DNA of 9,597 nt from Lachnospiraceae bacterium (GCA_016281675.1 JAEEJD010000201.1:1-9597), one strand, 5' to 3'. Positions 1 to 6,988 are shown, counted from the stretch's first letter. Numbers and translations are program-made. Notes: generated by a model not told the origin, from the letters alone.

Positions 1-411
1 CACTCCCGGAATCTGCGCTCCGTTCATGGTGACGATGAGTGAATAATCGTTGGCTGCTTCTTGCGCAGCTTTCTTAGCCGCATCCTCGGCTGCCTTCCTT
101 GCTGCCTCTGCTTCCTCTTCTGCCTTTCTTGCAGCCTCTTCAGCAGCCGGATCTACGACCGGTGTCGGATCCGGATCCGGGTTGGGATCGGGATCAGGGT
201 CCGGATCGGGATCGGGGATTTCCGTAGGATCGGGATCCGGGTCGGGATCGGGTACTTCGGTCACTACCGGTGTCGGATCATCCCCACCGTCGTCGCCCTC
301 GTCCGAGTATTCTTCGCTTGCGCGTACTACCATGGTGATGCCCGCGATATCCGATGCGAAGATCGTTATCGAAAGCAGCATTACCATGATAAGTGAGATC
401 GTTTTCTTCAT
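1..411 (-). CDS. Secreted Pro-Asp-rich protein, N-terminal part (cut by window edge)
   Basis: The first 137 codons are visible; the gene continues past the left edge. The start is the ATG at 409-411, with an AAGGAG ribosome binding site at 418-423. Residues 1-30 look like a Sec signal peptide (MKK, then a hydrophobic run to about residue 19 and again around 22-29), with possible cleavage after VRA at 29-31. An acidic stretch (about 33-45) is followed by a Pro-Asp tract (residues 54-82), then a helix rich in Ala, Glu and Lys (about 89-121) that could form a stalk or coiled coil, and then the start of a folded domain (SLIVTMNGAQIPGV). The design, signal peptide plus extended spacer plus helix, suits an extracellular or wall-associated protein. 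The functional domain lies outside the window, so I give no function. It sits downstream of the hydrogenase operon but has its own promoter region after that operon's terminator. Confidence 0.8.
   Translation of the reverse strand, partial: MKKTISLIMVMLLSITIFASDIAGITMVVRASEEYSDEGDDGGDDPTPVVTEVPDPDPDPDPTEIPDPDPDPDPDPNPDPDPTPVVDPAAEEAARKAEEEAEAARKAAEDAAKKAAQEAANDYSLIVTMNGAQIPGV
166..252 (-). repeat. Pro-Asp dipeptide tract (GATCCN-type hexamer repeat)
   Basis: On the minus strand this stretch is a run of GAT/GAC and CCG/CCC/CCT codons that encodes (Pro-Asp)n, interrupted by Thr-Glu-Ile and by one Asn. The DNA is close to a tandem GATCCN hexamer, with third positions drifted. Such tracts serve as extended spacers in surface proteins and can change length by slippage; the imperfect codons suggest this one is moderately stable. 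It also creates spurious Gly/Ser-rich and Arg/Ile-rich reading frames on the plus strand. Confidence 0.75.
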
Positions 412-424
412 GTTATTCTCCTTA

Positions 425-493
425 TCACATATGGGGTTTATTTTGTCTCGGGGAATAATATAAAAAGATGCGTCACTAAAATGTCACATATGG
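425..493 (-). repeat. Two copies of CCATATGTGA, 59 bp apart
   Basis: The ten-base sequence CCATATGTGA, read on the minus strand, occurs exactly at 484-493 and 425-434. The upstream copy overlaps the first TGAC unit of the promoter element; the downstream copy lies just before the ribosome binding site of the secreted-protein gene. It may be a paired binding site or chance. Seen directly; function unknown. Confidence 0.4.
455..487 (-). promoter_or_regulatory. Candidate activator-type promoter with 11-bp TGAC direct repeat
   Basis: Read on the minus strand, TGACAT (486-481) and TGACGC (475-470) start 11 bp apart, giving TGAC-N7-TGAC. Nine bases after the second unit comes TATTAT (460-455), overlapping TATATT (462-457) as an alternative -10. 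GTGACA at 487-482 could act as a -35, but it is 19 bp from TATATT, longer than ideal, which fits a promoter needing an activator. Direct repeats one helical turn apart across the -35 region are the usual target of OmpR/PhoB-family response regulators; on the other strand GTCA-N7-GTCA resembles the E. coli pho box. The first of two copies of this layout in the window. Expected transcript start is near 450, with a leader of about 40 nt to the secreted-protein ATG. Confidence 0.45.
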
Positions 494-499
494 CTCCCC

Positions 500-519
500 T
501 TGTTTATACTCCTAAACAA
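500..519. promoter_or_regulatory. Inverted repeat TTGTTTA-N6-TAAACAA, possible operator
   Basis: Two perfect 7-base arms, TTGTTTA and TAAACAA, are separated by six bases in the region between the hydrogenase terminator and the secreted-protein promoter. The AT-rich arms and the absence of a following T tract argue for a protein-binding site, not a terminator. The half site recalls the redox regulator Rex (TTGTTAA-N4-TTAACAA in Clostridia, from memory), but the spacer is two bases longer and the inner bases differ, so a Rex call is not justified. A possible TATAAA (-10-like, 508-503 on the minus strand) lies inside it. Confidence 0.35.
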
Positions 520-550
520 TAGGCTACCATATATTGCGGTCAATGTCAAA

Positions 551-586
551 GAAAAGCACAAAAACACCGGGCTATTTTGCCCGGTG
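551..586 (-). terminator. Rho-independent terminator of hydCBA
   Basis: Minus-strand hairpin with a perfect 8-bp GC-rich stem (579-586 with 565-572) and the six-base loop AAAATA, followed by TTTTTGTGCTTTTC. The hydA stop codon TAG uses bases 574-572, so the stop straddles the loop and the first base of the descending stem arm; the ascending arm is coding. This is a compact end to the hydrogenase operon and separates it from the gene at 1-411. Confidence 0.85.
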
Positions 587-2257
587 CAGAAGTTCGTGTT
601 CGCGTCCCGCTATGATGTCCTCCCATATACGGTCTATGAGCGGATTCTCGTCGGTATAGCGGATGCTCGATAGCTGATCGACCTGATATATACCGTTCAT
701 TCTCGCGGATCTTGTCTGCGGTCCCATAGGTACGGGCTGTCCGCCTCCGAGTATGCACCCGCGTCTGCATGCCATCACTTCGACAAAATCGTATTGTGCC
801 TTTCCGGCTTTGATATCGTCAAGAAGGTTGGCCGCATTTTTAAGTCCGTGAACGACCGCGATCCTGACATCGCGATCTCCCAAGGTCACCGTGGCCTCCT
901 TGAATCCCTGCTTGCCTCGGATACCCGAATATTTGATATTCTCGATCGTTGTATGATCTTTATCGTCCGCAAGATGCCTGAGCACCGCTTCGGTCACACC
1001 ACCGGTGATACCGAATATCGAGGCACCGCCGGAAGCCATAGAAAACGGCATGTCACACGCCTCGGAATCAAGTGTCTCGAATTTGATTCCGACCTGCTTG
1101 ATCATACGGATGATCTCCTGGGTTGTGATAACGATATCCGTATCCTGACGGCCGTCCGTGTGGTTATCGGGGCGGAGTATCTCGTCCTTCTTGGCCGTAC
1201 AGGGCATTATCGCAACGATGTATGTTGTCTTGCCTTCCTCTTTATCCTGCTTTGCGAAATATTCCTTTATGACCGGAGAGAACATTCCCATCGGAGAGCG
1301 GCACGTGCTGACGTTATCCGCAAACTCCGGATACTTGTTCTCGCAGAACTTCACCCATCCCGGACAGCATGATGTGAACATCGGAAGCTTTTCTCCGGAT
1401 TTGAGTCTTTCGGCGAATTCCTTCGACTCTTCTATTACAGTAAGATCCGCACCGAAGTTCGTATCGTACACTTCGTCGAATCCCATGATCCTGAGTGCCT
1501 TGACAAGCTTTCCCATCGCATTCTCGCCCTTGGGCAGGTTGAACTTGTCACCTACGGCTACCCTGACGGCCGGCGCGATCTGCGCCACAACGCGCACGTT
1601 GGGATTTTCTATAGCATCCCAAACTTCCGTAACGTTCGTCCTTACAGATATCGCCGCGGTCGGACATACTACCGCACACTGTCCGCAGCCCACGCAGTCG
1701 GTATCGCTGAGATTTTTGCCGAAGGCGGGAGTGATCTGCATATTGGAGCCCCTGTGGGCAAAATCGATCGCTCCGATTCCCTGATTTTCCGAACAGGTCC
1801 TGACACAGTCTCCGCAGAGTATGCACTTGTTCGGGTCCCTGACGATACAGTTGCTGCTCATATCGATCGGGAGCGATTCCTTCTTGTTGAGGAACCTTAC
1901 CGCATGCACGCCGACACGGTACGCAAGGCTCTGCAGTTCGCACATTCCGTTCTTCGTACACGTTGTACAATCCCTGCAATGCGACGACAGAAGCAGCTCG
2001 ATGATAAGCTTTCTGTACTGCTGGAGCTTCTTGGTGTTCGTATGGATCACCATTCCGGGACGCGGCTGTTCGGAGCATGATGCGAACATCTTGCCCCTCT
2101 CGTCCTCCACCATGCACATCCTGCACGCACCGTAGATCGACAGATCCGAGTGGTAACAGAACGTGGGGATGTCTATCCCGGCTTTTCTGATAAGAGAGAG
2201 TATATTCTTCTCGTCTTCTATCGGCACCTTGATGCCGTCAATTGTCATATAATCCAT
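572..2257 (-). CDS. hydA: [FeFe] hydrogenase catalytic subunit HydA
   Basis: 561 residues; the catalytic subunit making or oxidising H2 in the cytoplasm. In order: a plant-type [2Fe-2S] domain (Cys34, 45, 48, 61), a His-ligated [4Fe-4S] site (His93, Cys97, 100, 106), two [4Fe-4S] ferredoxin motifs (Cys145/148/151/155 and Cys188/191/194/198), then the H-cluster domain: TSCCPGW at 295-301, MPCTAKKDE at 351-359, and EVMACRRGCILGGGQP at 493-508. H-cluster ligands should be Cys298, 353, 497 and 501; Cys297 is the proton-relay cysteine. Numbering runs two behind the well-studied clostridial CpI enzyme. The tail after 508 matches the small-subunit-like domain. There is no extra C-terminal [2Fe-2S] domain as in Thermotoga HydA. 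Start ATG at 2255-2257 with AGGAGG at 2264-2269. It follows hydB by 43 bp; the NuoF/NuoE-like partners point to an electron-bifurcating enzyme. Maturation genes hydE, hydF and hydG are not in this window. Confidence 0.97.
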   Translation of the reverse strand: MDYMTIDGIKVPIEDEKNILSLIRKAGIDIPTFCYHSDLSIYGACRMCMVEDERGKMFASCSEQPRPGMVIHTNTKKLQQYRKLIIELLLSSHCRDCTTCTKNGMCELQSLAYRVGVHAVRFLNKKESLPIDMSSNCIVRDPNKCILCGDCVRTCSENQGIGAIDFAHRGSNMQITPAFGKNLSDTDCVGCGQCAVVCPTAAISVRTNVTEVWDAIENPNVRVVAQIAPAVRVAVGDKFNLPKGENAMGKLVKALRIMGFDEVYDTNFGADLTVIEESKEFAERLKSGEKLPMFTSCCPGWVKFCENKYPEFADNVSTCRSPMGMFSPVIKEYFAKQDKEEGKTTYIVAIMPCTAKKDEILRPDNHTDGRQDTDIVITTQEIIRMIKQVGIKFETLDSEACDMPFSMASGGASIFGITGGVTEAVLRHLADDKDHTTIENIKYSGIRGKQGFKEATVTLGDRDVRIAVVHGLKNAANLLDDIKAGKAQYDFVEVMACRRGCILGGGQPVPMGPQTRSARMNGIYQVDQLSSIRYTDENPLIDRIWEDIIAGREHELLHRAK

Positions 2258-2300
2258 TTAGATCCTCCTGCACTTCATAAGATCCGTGACATTTACCTGC

Positions 2301-4178
2301 CTAACCGCGGGATATCGCCGAGAACGGGCAGTTGTCGGCACATGCGCCGCATTTGATACACTTGCTCTGGTCTATCGTGTACGGACTCTTCAGTTCGCCC
2401 GTGATCGCACCTACGGGACAGTTTCTCGCACACTTGCTGCAGCCCTTGCAAAGAGCCGGATCGATCGTATAGCTTGAAAGCGCCTTGCACGTACCGGTAC
2501 GGCACTTCCTGTCGCGTACGTGCTCCTCATACTCGTCCCTGAACACGCGGAGTGTAGAGAGTACGGGAAGAGCCGCCGATTTTCCGAGTCCGCAAAGAGC
2601 GGTATCCGTTATCGCCTTTCCGAGTTCCTCGAGAAGATCGAGCTGCTCCGGTGTTCCGCGACCGTTAACTATATCTTCAAGTATCTCAAGCATTCTCATC
2701 GTACCTTCACGGCACGGAACGCATTTTCCGCATGATTCGTTCTGCGTGAAGTTCATGAAGAATCTTGCGACCTCTACCATACACGTATCCTCGTCCATGA
2801 TAACGAGTCCGCCCGATCCTATCATCGCGCCTCTTTCCTTGAGCGAGTCGAAATCAAGCGGCACATCAAGATCCGCAGATATCAGGCACCCTCCCGACGG
2901 TCCTCCGATCTGAACGGCCTTGAACTCCTTGCCGCCCTTGATCCCTCCGCCGATATCGTAGATTATCTCGCGAAGGGTCGTACCCATCGGTACTTCTATA
3001 AGACCGGTGTTGTTGATGCTTCCGGTCACGGCGAACGCTTTTGTTCCGGGGCTCTTCTCGGTTCCGATCGAATGATACCAGTCGGATCCGTTCATGATTA
3101 TCATCGGAACGTTTGCATATGTTTCAACGTTATTAAGTACGGTCGGCTTGCCAAACAGACCCTGTTCCACCGTACGGGGCGGCTTGGTCCTGGGCATTCC
3201 CCTCTCGCCTTCGATCGACGCGGTAAGCGCACTTCCCTCGCCGCACACGAACGCTCCGGCTCCTTTGTTGATATGAAGCCTGAACGAAAATCCCGAGCCG
3301 AGTATATCGTCACCGATCAGCCCCGCCTCTTCGGCCTGGGCGATCGCGATCTTCAGTCTCGATACCGCGAGCGGATACTCGGCACGCACGTATATGTAAC
3401 CTTCGTGGGCACCGACGGCATACGCCGCGATGAGCATACCTTCTATCATCTTGTGAGGGTCGCCTTCCATGACCGAACGGTCCATGAATGCACCCGGGTC
3501 TCCTTCGTCACCGTTGCAGACGATATATCTGACCTTCTCTTCCTGTCTTGCGACCTGCTTCCATTTATAGCCTGTCTGGAATCCGCCGCCTCCGCGTCCG
3601 CGAAGGTTTGAGTCGTATATAACGTTTATGACCGATTCGGGCGTCATCTCAAACAGCGCCTTTTCAAGAGCCTTGTATCCGTCAAACGCAAGGGATTCCT
3701 CTATATGCTCCGCTCCTATATGTCCGCAGTTTTTGAGGACGAGACGCATCTGCTTGGCATAAAAAGGAATATCTTCCTGCGCGGGATACGTAACCCCGTT
3801 CATAGCATACAGAAGCCTTTCGACCGGCTTGCCACCCAGAATGGTCGTATTGTATATTTCCTCGCAGTCCTCGGGTTTTACCTTTATGTACAGATAGTTA
3901 TACGGCTCTATTCGTACGAGCGGTCCCATCTCACAGAAGCCGTGGCATCCGCTCTTTTGTATGTCCGTATCCGCATGGGCCGCCTCGGGTCCGAACACGA
4001 TCTCGGCATCCGGCGATGTTCCGCACAGTTCGCACATCTTCTCATATATCTTCTGCGATCCGCCGGCAAGGCATCCGGTTCCGGCACATATGAGAATGCG
4101 GCACTTAATGCCCGCTATACGGTCTTCGGACTGTTTTCTTATACTTGCAAGATCTTCTCGTGATGATAACCTGTTCAT
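2301..4178 (-). CDS. hydB: NADH- and flavin-binding subunit HydB of bifurcating hydrogenase (NuoF-like)
   Basis: 625 residues. Binds NAD(H) and FMN and, in characterised HydABC enzymes, is the site where electrons from NADH and reduced ferredoxin are combined or split. In order: an N-terminal thioredoxin-like [2Fe-2S] domain (Cys31, 36, 78, 82); the NuoF core with the glycine-rich loop LRGRGGGGF (192-200), CNGDEGDPGAF (221-231) and GAGAFVCGEGSAL (306-318); the NuoF-type [4Fe-4S] site SCGKCVPCREG (Cys483, 486, 489) plus Cys529; and a C-terminal pair of ferredoxin motifs (Cys577/580/583/587 and Cys607/610/613/617). The fused N-terminal and C-terminal cluster domains are typical of hydrogenase HydB and absent from simple complex I NuoF. 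Its ATG at 4176-4178 overlaps the hydC stop as ATGA, with GGGAGG at 4186-4191, so translation of the two is probably coupled. NADH rather than NADPH is inferred from the family. Confidence 0.96.
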   Translation of the reverse strand: MNRLSSREDLASIRKQSEDRIAGIKCRILICAGTGCLAGGSQKIYEKMCELCGTSPDAEIVFGPEAAHADTDIQKSGCHGFCEMGPLVRIEPYNYLYIKVKPEDCEEIYNTTILGGKPVERLLYAMNGVTYPAQEDIPFYAKQMRLVLKNCGHIGAEHIEESLAFDGYKALEKALFEMTPESVINVIYDSNLRGRGGGGFQTGYKWKQVARQEEKVRYIVCNGDEGDPGAFMDRSVMEGDPHKMIEGMLIAAYAVGAHEGYIYVRAEYPLAVSRLKIAIAQAEEAGLIGDDILGSGFSFRLHINKGAGAFVCGEGSALTASIEGERGMPRTKPPRTVEQGLFGKPTVLNNVETYANVPMIIMNGSDWYHSIGTEKSPGTKAFAVTGSINNTGLIEVPMGTTLREIIYDIGGGIKGGKEFKAVQIGGPSGGCLISADLDVPLDFDSLKERGAMIGSGGLVIMDEDTCMVEVARFFMNFTQNESCGKCVPCREGTMRMLEILEDIVNGRGTPEQLDLLEELGKAITDTALCGLGKSAALPVLSTLRVFRDEYEEHVRDRKCRTGTCKALSSYTIDPALCKGCSKCARNCPVGAITGELKSPYTIDQSKCIKCGACADNCPFSAISRG

Positions 4179-4654
4179 GCTTCATCCTCCCTGATCTTCT
4201 TGATCGTCTCGGTAACCTTATCGGGTGTCATCGCGGGATGCACTTCGTCATTTACCGTCATTACCGGTGCGAGTCCGCACGCTCCCAGACACGATACGGT
4301 CTCTACCGTGAACATCATGTCATCCGTGGTGTGCTTCTCATCCGACAATCCGAGCTCTTTGTACAGCCTCTCCAGTATAAGAGTTCCCTTTCTGACATGA
4401 CATGCCGTGCCGTCACACACTTTGATCACGTATTTGCCCTTTTGATCAAACGAAAAGTTCTCATAAAAGGTTGCGACGGAGTACGCCTTCGCTTCCGTGA
4501 TACCTATGTTCTTAGCGACATAAGTCAGTATCTCGGGCGGAATATAACGGTACACCGCCTGAATATCCTGCATTATCGGAATAAGGGATTCTTTTCCTTT
4601 TCCATGGGCGGCTATGATCTCATCCGCCTTTTCGTAATATGATCTGTCCAGCAT
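4175..4654 (-). CDS. hydC: [2Fe-2S] subunit HydC of bifurcating hydrogenase (NuoE-like)
   Basis: 159 residues from the ATG at 4652-4654. Thioredoxin-like [2Fe-2S] protein of the NuoE/HydC family, with ligands Cys80, 85, 122 and 126 (CDGTAC and CLGAC) and the family motif ATFYENF at 61-67; the helical N-terminal half has the usual IPPEIL segment at 38-43. In the complex it connects with HydB and takes part in electron transfer. The frame is open further up to a TTG at 4673-4675, giving 166 residues, but GGGAGG ends four bases before the chosen ATG and 159 residues fits the family, so I prefer the ATG. First gene of the hydCBA operon; its stop overlaps the hydB start. Confidence 0.95.
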   Translation of the reverse strand: MLDRSYYEKADEIIAAHGKGKESLIPIMQDIQAVYRYIPPEILTYVAKNIGITEAKAYSVATFYENFSFDQKGKYVIKVCDGTACHVRKGTLILERLYKELGLSDEKHTTDDMMFTVETVSCLGACGLAPVMTVNDEVHPAMTPDKVTETIKKIREDEA

Positions 4655-4675
4655 ATATCCTCCCTGTTTTCGCAA

Positions 4676-4687
4676 CGGACCGGTCCG
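4676..4687. promoter_or_regulatory. Perfect 12-bp palindrome CGGACCGGTCCG in the hydCBA leader
   Basis: A perfect palindrome lies between the -10 box and the hydC ribosome binding site, about 8-20 bases after the expected transcript start. With the adjoining bases, the minus strand reads GGACC-GGACC-GGTCC, which could also form a small hairpin with a five-base loop. There is no T tract after it, so it does not look like a terminator for the kinase gene. The position would suit a repressor operator or a leader hairpin. I do not recognise the regulator. Confidence 0.4.
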
Positions 4688-4701
4688 GTCCTTTAAGAAG
4701 C

Positions 4702-4707
4702 ATTATA
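4702..4707 (-). promoter_or_regulatory. Extended -10 promoter for hydCBA
   Basis: The minus strand reads TGTGCTATAATG: a perfect TATAAT preceded by the TGn extension. No good -35 is seen 16-18 bp upstream (that region, 4724-4731, is the 3' end of the kinase gene), which is acceptable for an extended -10 promoter. Transcript start is expected near 4695, giving a leader of about 40 nt to the hydC ATG. Confidence 0.65.
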
Positions 4708-4720
4708 GCACATACAGTCT

Positions 4721-6988
4721 CTATGACATCTTTATCTTATCCTTCGAAATATACCTGATAAGAGTCTGTTCCAGTTCCGCGCTCTTGACGGGTTTTGACA
4801 GATAATCGTCAAAGCCTGCCCCGATGTATTTTTCCTTTGAACCTATGATCGCATCGGCAGTCATGCATATGACGGGGGTATCGGGATTGGCCCCGCCCTG
4901 CTGTGTGCGTATGTTTTTAAACGTCTCGGTTCCGTCCATATTCGGCATACGCTGATCCATAAGGATCACATCGTATTTTTTCTGCATCGTAAGTTCCAGT
5001 GCCTTGGCACCGCTGTCCGCCGTATCGATCACAAGACCGGTATCCCGCAGAAGTGCCTTTGCCACACGCAGGTTTACGATGGAATCGTCTACAACCAGTA
5101 CTGCAGCATCCGAAGCTGTAAATGACACTTTGTAGCGCTTCTTCTTTTTGTCCGGGCTTTCGGTACGACTGCTGAAATTACCGACAGGCTCCACGGATGA
5201 AACCTTCTGCGGTATCGTGATCACAAATGTGGATCCTGAACCGTACTCACTGGTAACCTTAATATTTCCGCCCATCATGGCTACCAGCTGATGTGAAATG
5301 GCCAGTCCCAGTCCCGTTCCCTCGATCGTGCTGTTATGCTTGAGATCCAGTCTTTCAAACGATCCGAACAGTTTTTCCATGTCTTCAGAACGAATGCCTA
5401 TACCGGTATCCTTGACCGTTACCGCAAGATTCAGCATTTCCCCTGCCCGAACCTCACTGTCATCCTGTCGGCGAAGGATAAGCTTCACGTTTCCGCTGTC
5501 CGTGTATTTGACGGCATTTGTAAGAATATTGGTTATCACCTGTCTTACGCGCACCATGTCGCCGTACAGACTGTCGGGAAGGGTCTCATCAATATCCGTT
5601 ATGAATTCTAGTCCCTTTTCCTGCGCGCGGAACGCTATCATTCCGGTTATGTCCCTAATGACCGAACTTAAGTTGTATTCCCCTTCCACCAGATCCATCT
5701 TGCCTGCCTCGATCTTGGAAAGGTCGAGTATGTCATTGATTATTGACAGGAGGTTGTTTCCCGCGCCCTCGATATTTCCGGAATACAATCCTATATTTTC
5801 AAAAGCTTCCGAAACAGCGGGACTCTTTTCCTCCCTGGTATCATTAAACTTCTCACACTCCCTTGTTATCATCTCGTTAAATCCGAGAACCGCATTGATC
5901 GGTGTACGTATCTCGTGAGACATGTTCGCAAGGAACTGGGATTTTGCCTCATTTGCATTGTCCGCGATCTGCTTCTGTTTGCGCAGCTCATCCATATACC
6001 TGTAATGTTCGCTGTCATCGGAAAGCGAATAAAGCGTTCCTATACGTGTCTCATCCTCCGTAAGCGGATTGATACGGGGTGTGTATATCCTTCCGCCCAG
6101 CCTCACGGGCTCGCCCGAATCTATCGACGAGCGAAAATCACTCAGCAGTTTTTGTATCACATCCGACCGTTTGGGATCGTCAAGTTCCGGAAACAGTTTC
6201 TGGGCCGGCTTGTTATAATAGTTGACCCGATCTGCGTTATCAACAACTATTATCCCCTCTGAAAGCTCATCCACAACATAGTTCTTGGCAGCCGAAGCCG
6301 TATCAAGCATCTTGTATTTGACTATGGCTACGAGCATGAATGCCGTACACACGGCATACCCTACGATCATTACATCGAAAATGCGCGCCAGCTGTACGAG
6401 TTTGAAGAAGTATATGACATACGTTACAACAAGCGCAAACACCGAGACCACCATGATCAGATCGCGTTTTTTGACCGTTTCGTTTTTCTCTCGGATATAT
6501 GCCGAAACGATCAGATATACACACGTGATCGCATAGAACAGGTTCAGTCCTGTGTAAACAAAATAGATCGGCCCTCCCGAATGCGGCAGCGTCGGGAAAT
6601 CTCCGACCATTTTGAATTCCATATGCTTGTAATAAAGGCGGTTGCTCTCAAGGTTGAGAATAAAGAAATAGACGAACATATTAAACATTCCGGCGATCGC
6701 TTTGACGATCGTAGGATAGATTTTACCGCACAGTTCGGCTATGAACAGGGTCATCGCCAATCCGACCCACAGGCGTCCGAAATATGCCACTTTCAGAGCC
6801 GCAACGTACATATCAAGACCGGTTGAATGAAGGAGCTGGATGTATCCGACATTATACACAAGGTTTGCAACGCAATAGAAAAACAGATACGTATGAAGCA
6901 TTGTGCGCCACTTCGTCAGCGTAAATACACATACGGCAAACAGCCCGACTATAGTCAGATACAGAATGTATATGACAAACTGATACAT
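4721..6988 (-). CDS. Membrane hybrid sensor histidine kinase (7TM-PAS-HisKA-HATPase-REC)
   Basis: 755 residues from the ATG at 6986-6988 (GGAGG at 6999-7003, spacing 10). Residues about 1-226 contain seven hydrophobic segments, matching the 7TM sensor region of bacterial kinases. A PAS-like domain spans about 236-325 (SEGIIVVDNADRVNYYN). The HisKA motif NMSHEIRTP holds phospho-acceptor His358. The ATPase domain shows the N box (Asn487, Asn491), DTGIG at 527-531, FGSF at 541-544 and GTGLGL at 557-562. The receiver domain has acidic Asp634/635, phospho-acceptor Asp678, Thr710 and Lys732. There is no HPt or DNA-binding domain, so phosphate must pass to an HPt protein and regulator outside the window. 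The frame extends to a TTG at 7037-7039, but the ATG has the better site. No terminator separates it from hydC, 66 bp downstream, so read-through is possible. The signal is unknown. Confidence 0.93.
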   Translation of the reverse strand: MYQFVIYILYLTIVGLFAVCVFTLTKWRTMLHTYLFFYCVANLVYNVGYIQLLHSTGLDMYVAALKVAYFGRLWVGLAMTLFIAELCGKIYPTIVKAIAGMFNMFVYFFILNLESNRLYYKHMEFKMVGDFPTLPHSGGPIYFVYTGLNLFYAITCVYLIVSAYIREKNETVKKRDLIMVVSVFALVVTYVIYFFKLVQLARIFDVMIVGYAVCTAFMLVAIVKYKMLDTASAAKNYVVDELSEGIIVVDNADRVNYYNKPAQKLFPELDDPKRSDVIQKLLSDFRSSIDSGEPVRLGGRIYTPRINPLTEDETRIGTLYSLSDDSEHYRYMDELRKQKQIADNANEAKSQFLANMSHEIRTPINAVLGFNEMITRECEKFNDTREEKSPAVSEAFENIGLYSGNIEGAGNNLLSIINDILDLSKIEAGKMDLVEGEYNLSSVIRDITGMIAFRAQEKGLEFITDIDETLPDSLYGDMVRVRQVITNILTNAVKYTDSGNVKLILRRQDDSEVRAGEMLNLAVTVKDTGIGIRSEDMEKLFGSFERLDLKHNSTIEGTGLGLAISHQLVAMMGGNIKVTSEYGSGSTFVITIPQKVSSVEPVGNFSSRTESPDKKKKRYKVSFTASDAAVLVVDDSIVNLRVAKALLRDTGLVIDTADSGAKALELTMQKKYDVILMDQRMPNMDGTETFKNIRTQQGGANPDTPVICMTADAIIGSKEKYIGAGFDDYLSKPVKSAELEQTLIRYISKDKIKMS

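Noticed and set aside
166..252. CRISPR or other regularly spaced array in the repeated GATCC region
   Set aside because: The repeat is a codon-phased dipeptide tract with no spacers.
50..463. Plus-strand reading frames rich in Gly/Ser or Arg/Ile across the left end (50-463, 61-396)
   Set aside because: They are mirror images of the Pro-Asp and Ala/Glu codons of the minus-strand secreted protein, which has a signal peptide and a good ribosome binding site.
500..519. Rex operator upstream of the secreted-protein gene
   Set aside because: Spacer is six instead of four bases and the inner arm bases differ; kept only as an unassigned inverted repeat.
521..549. TTGACA-17-TAGCCT (and TTGACC-16-TATTGT) as main promoter of the secreted-protein gene
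   Set aside because: The -35 is good but the -10 matches are poor; could be a secondary promoter, but not strong enough to annotate.
794..1784. Long plus-strand frames opposite hydA (794-1372, 1158-1784)
   Set aside because: They lie wholly antisense to a protein with every expected cluster motif and show no recognisable domain.
3072..3611. 179-residue plus-strand frame opposite hydB
   Set aside because: Antisense shadow of the conserved HydB NAD/FMN region; low-complexity, His/Arg-rich, no ribosome binding site seen.
4655..4675. TTG start extending HydC by seven residues
   Set aside because: The GGGAGG site would lie inside the coding region and serves the ATG at 4652-4654; family length agrees with 159 residues.
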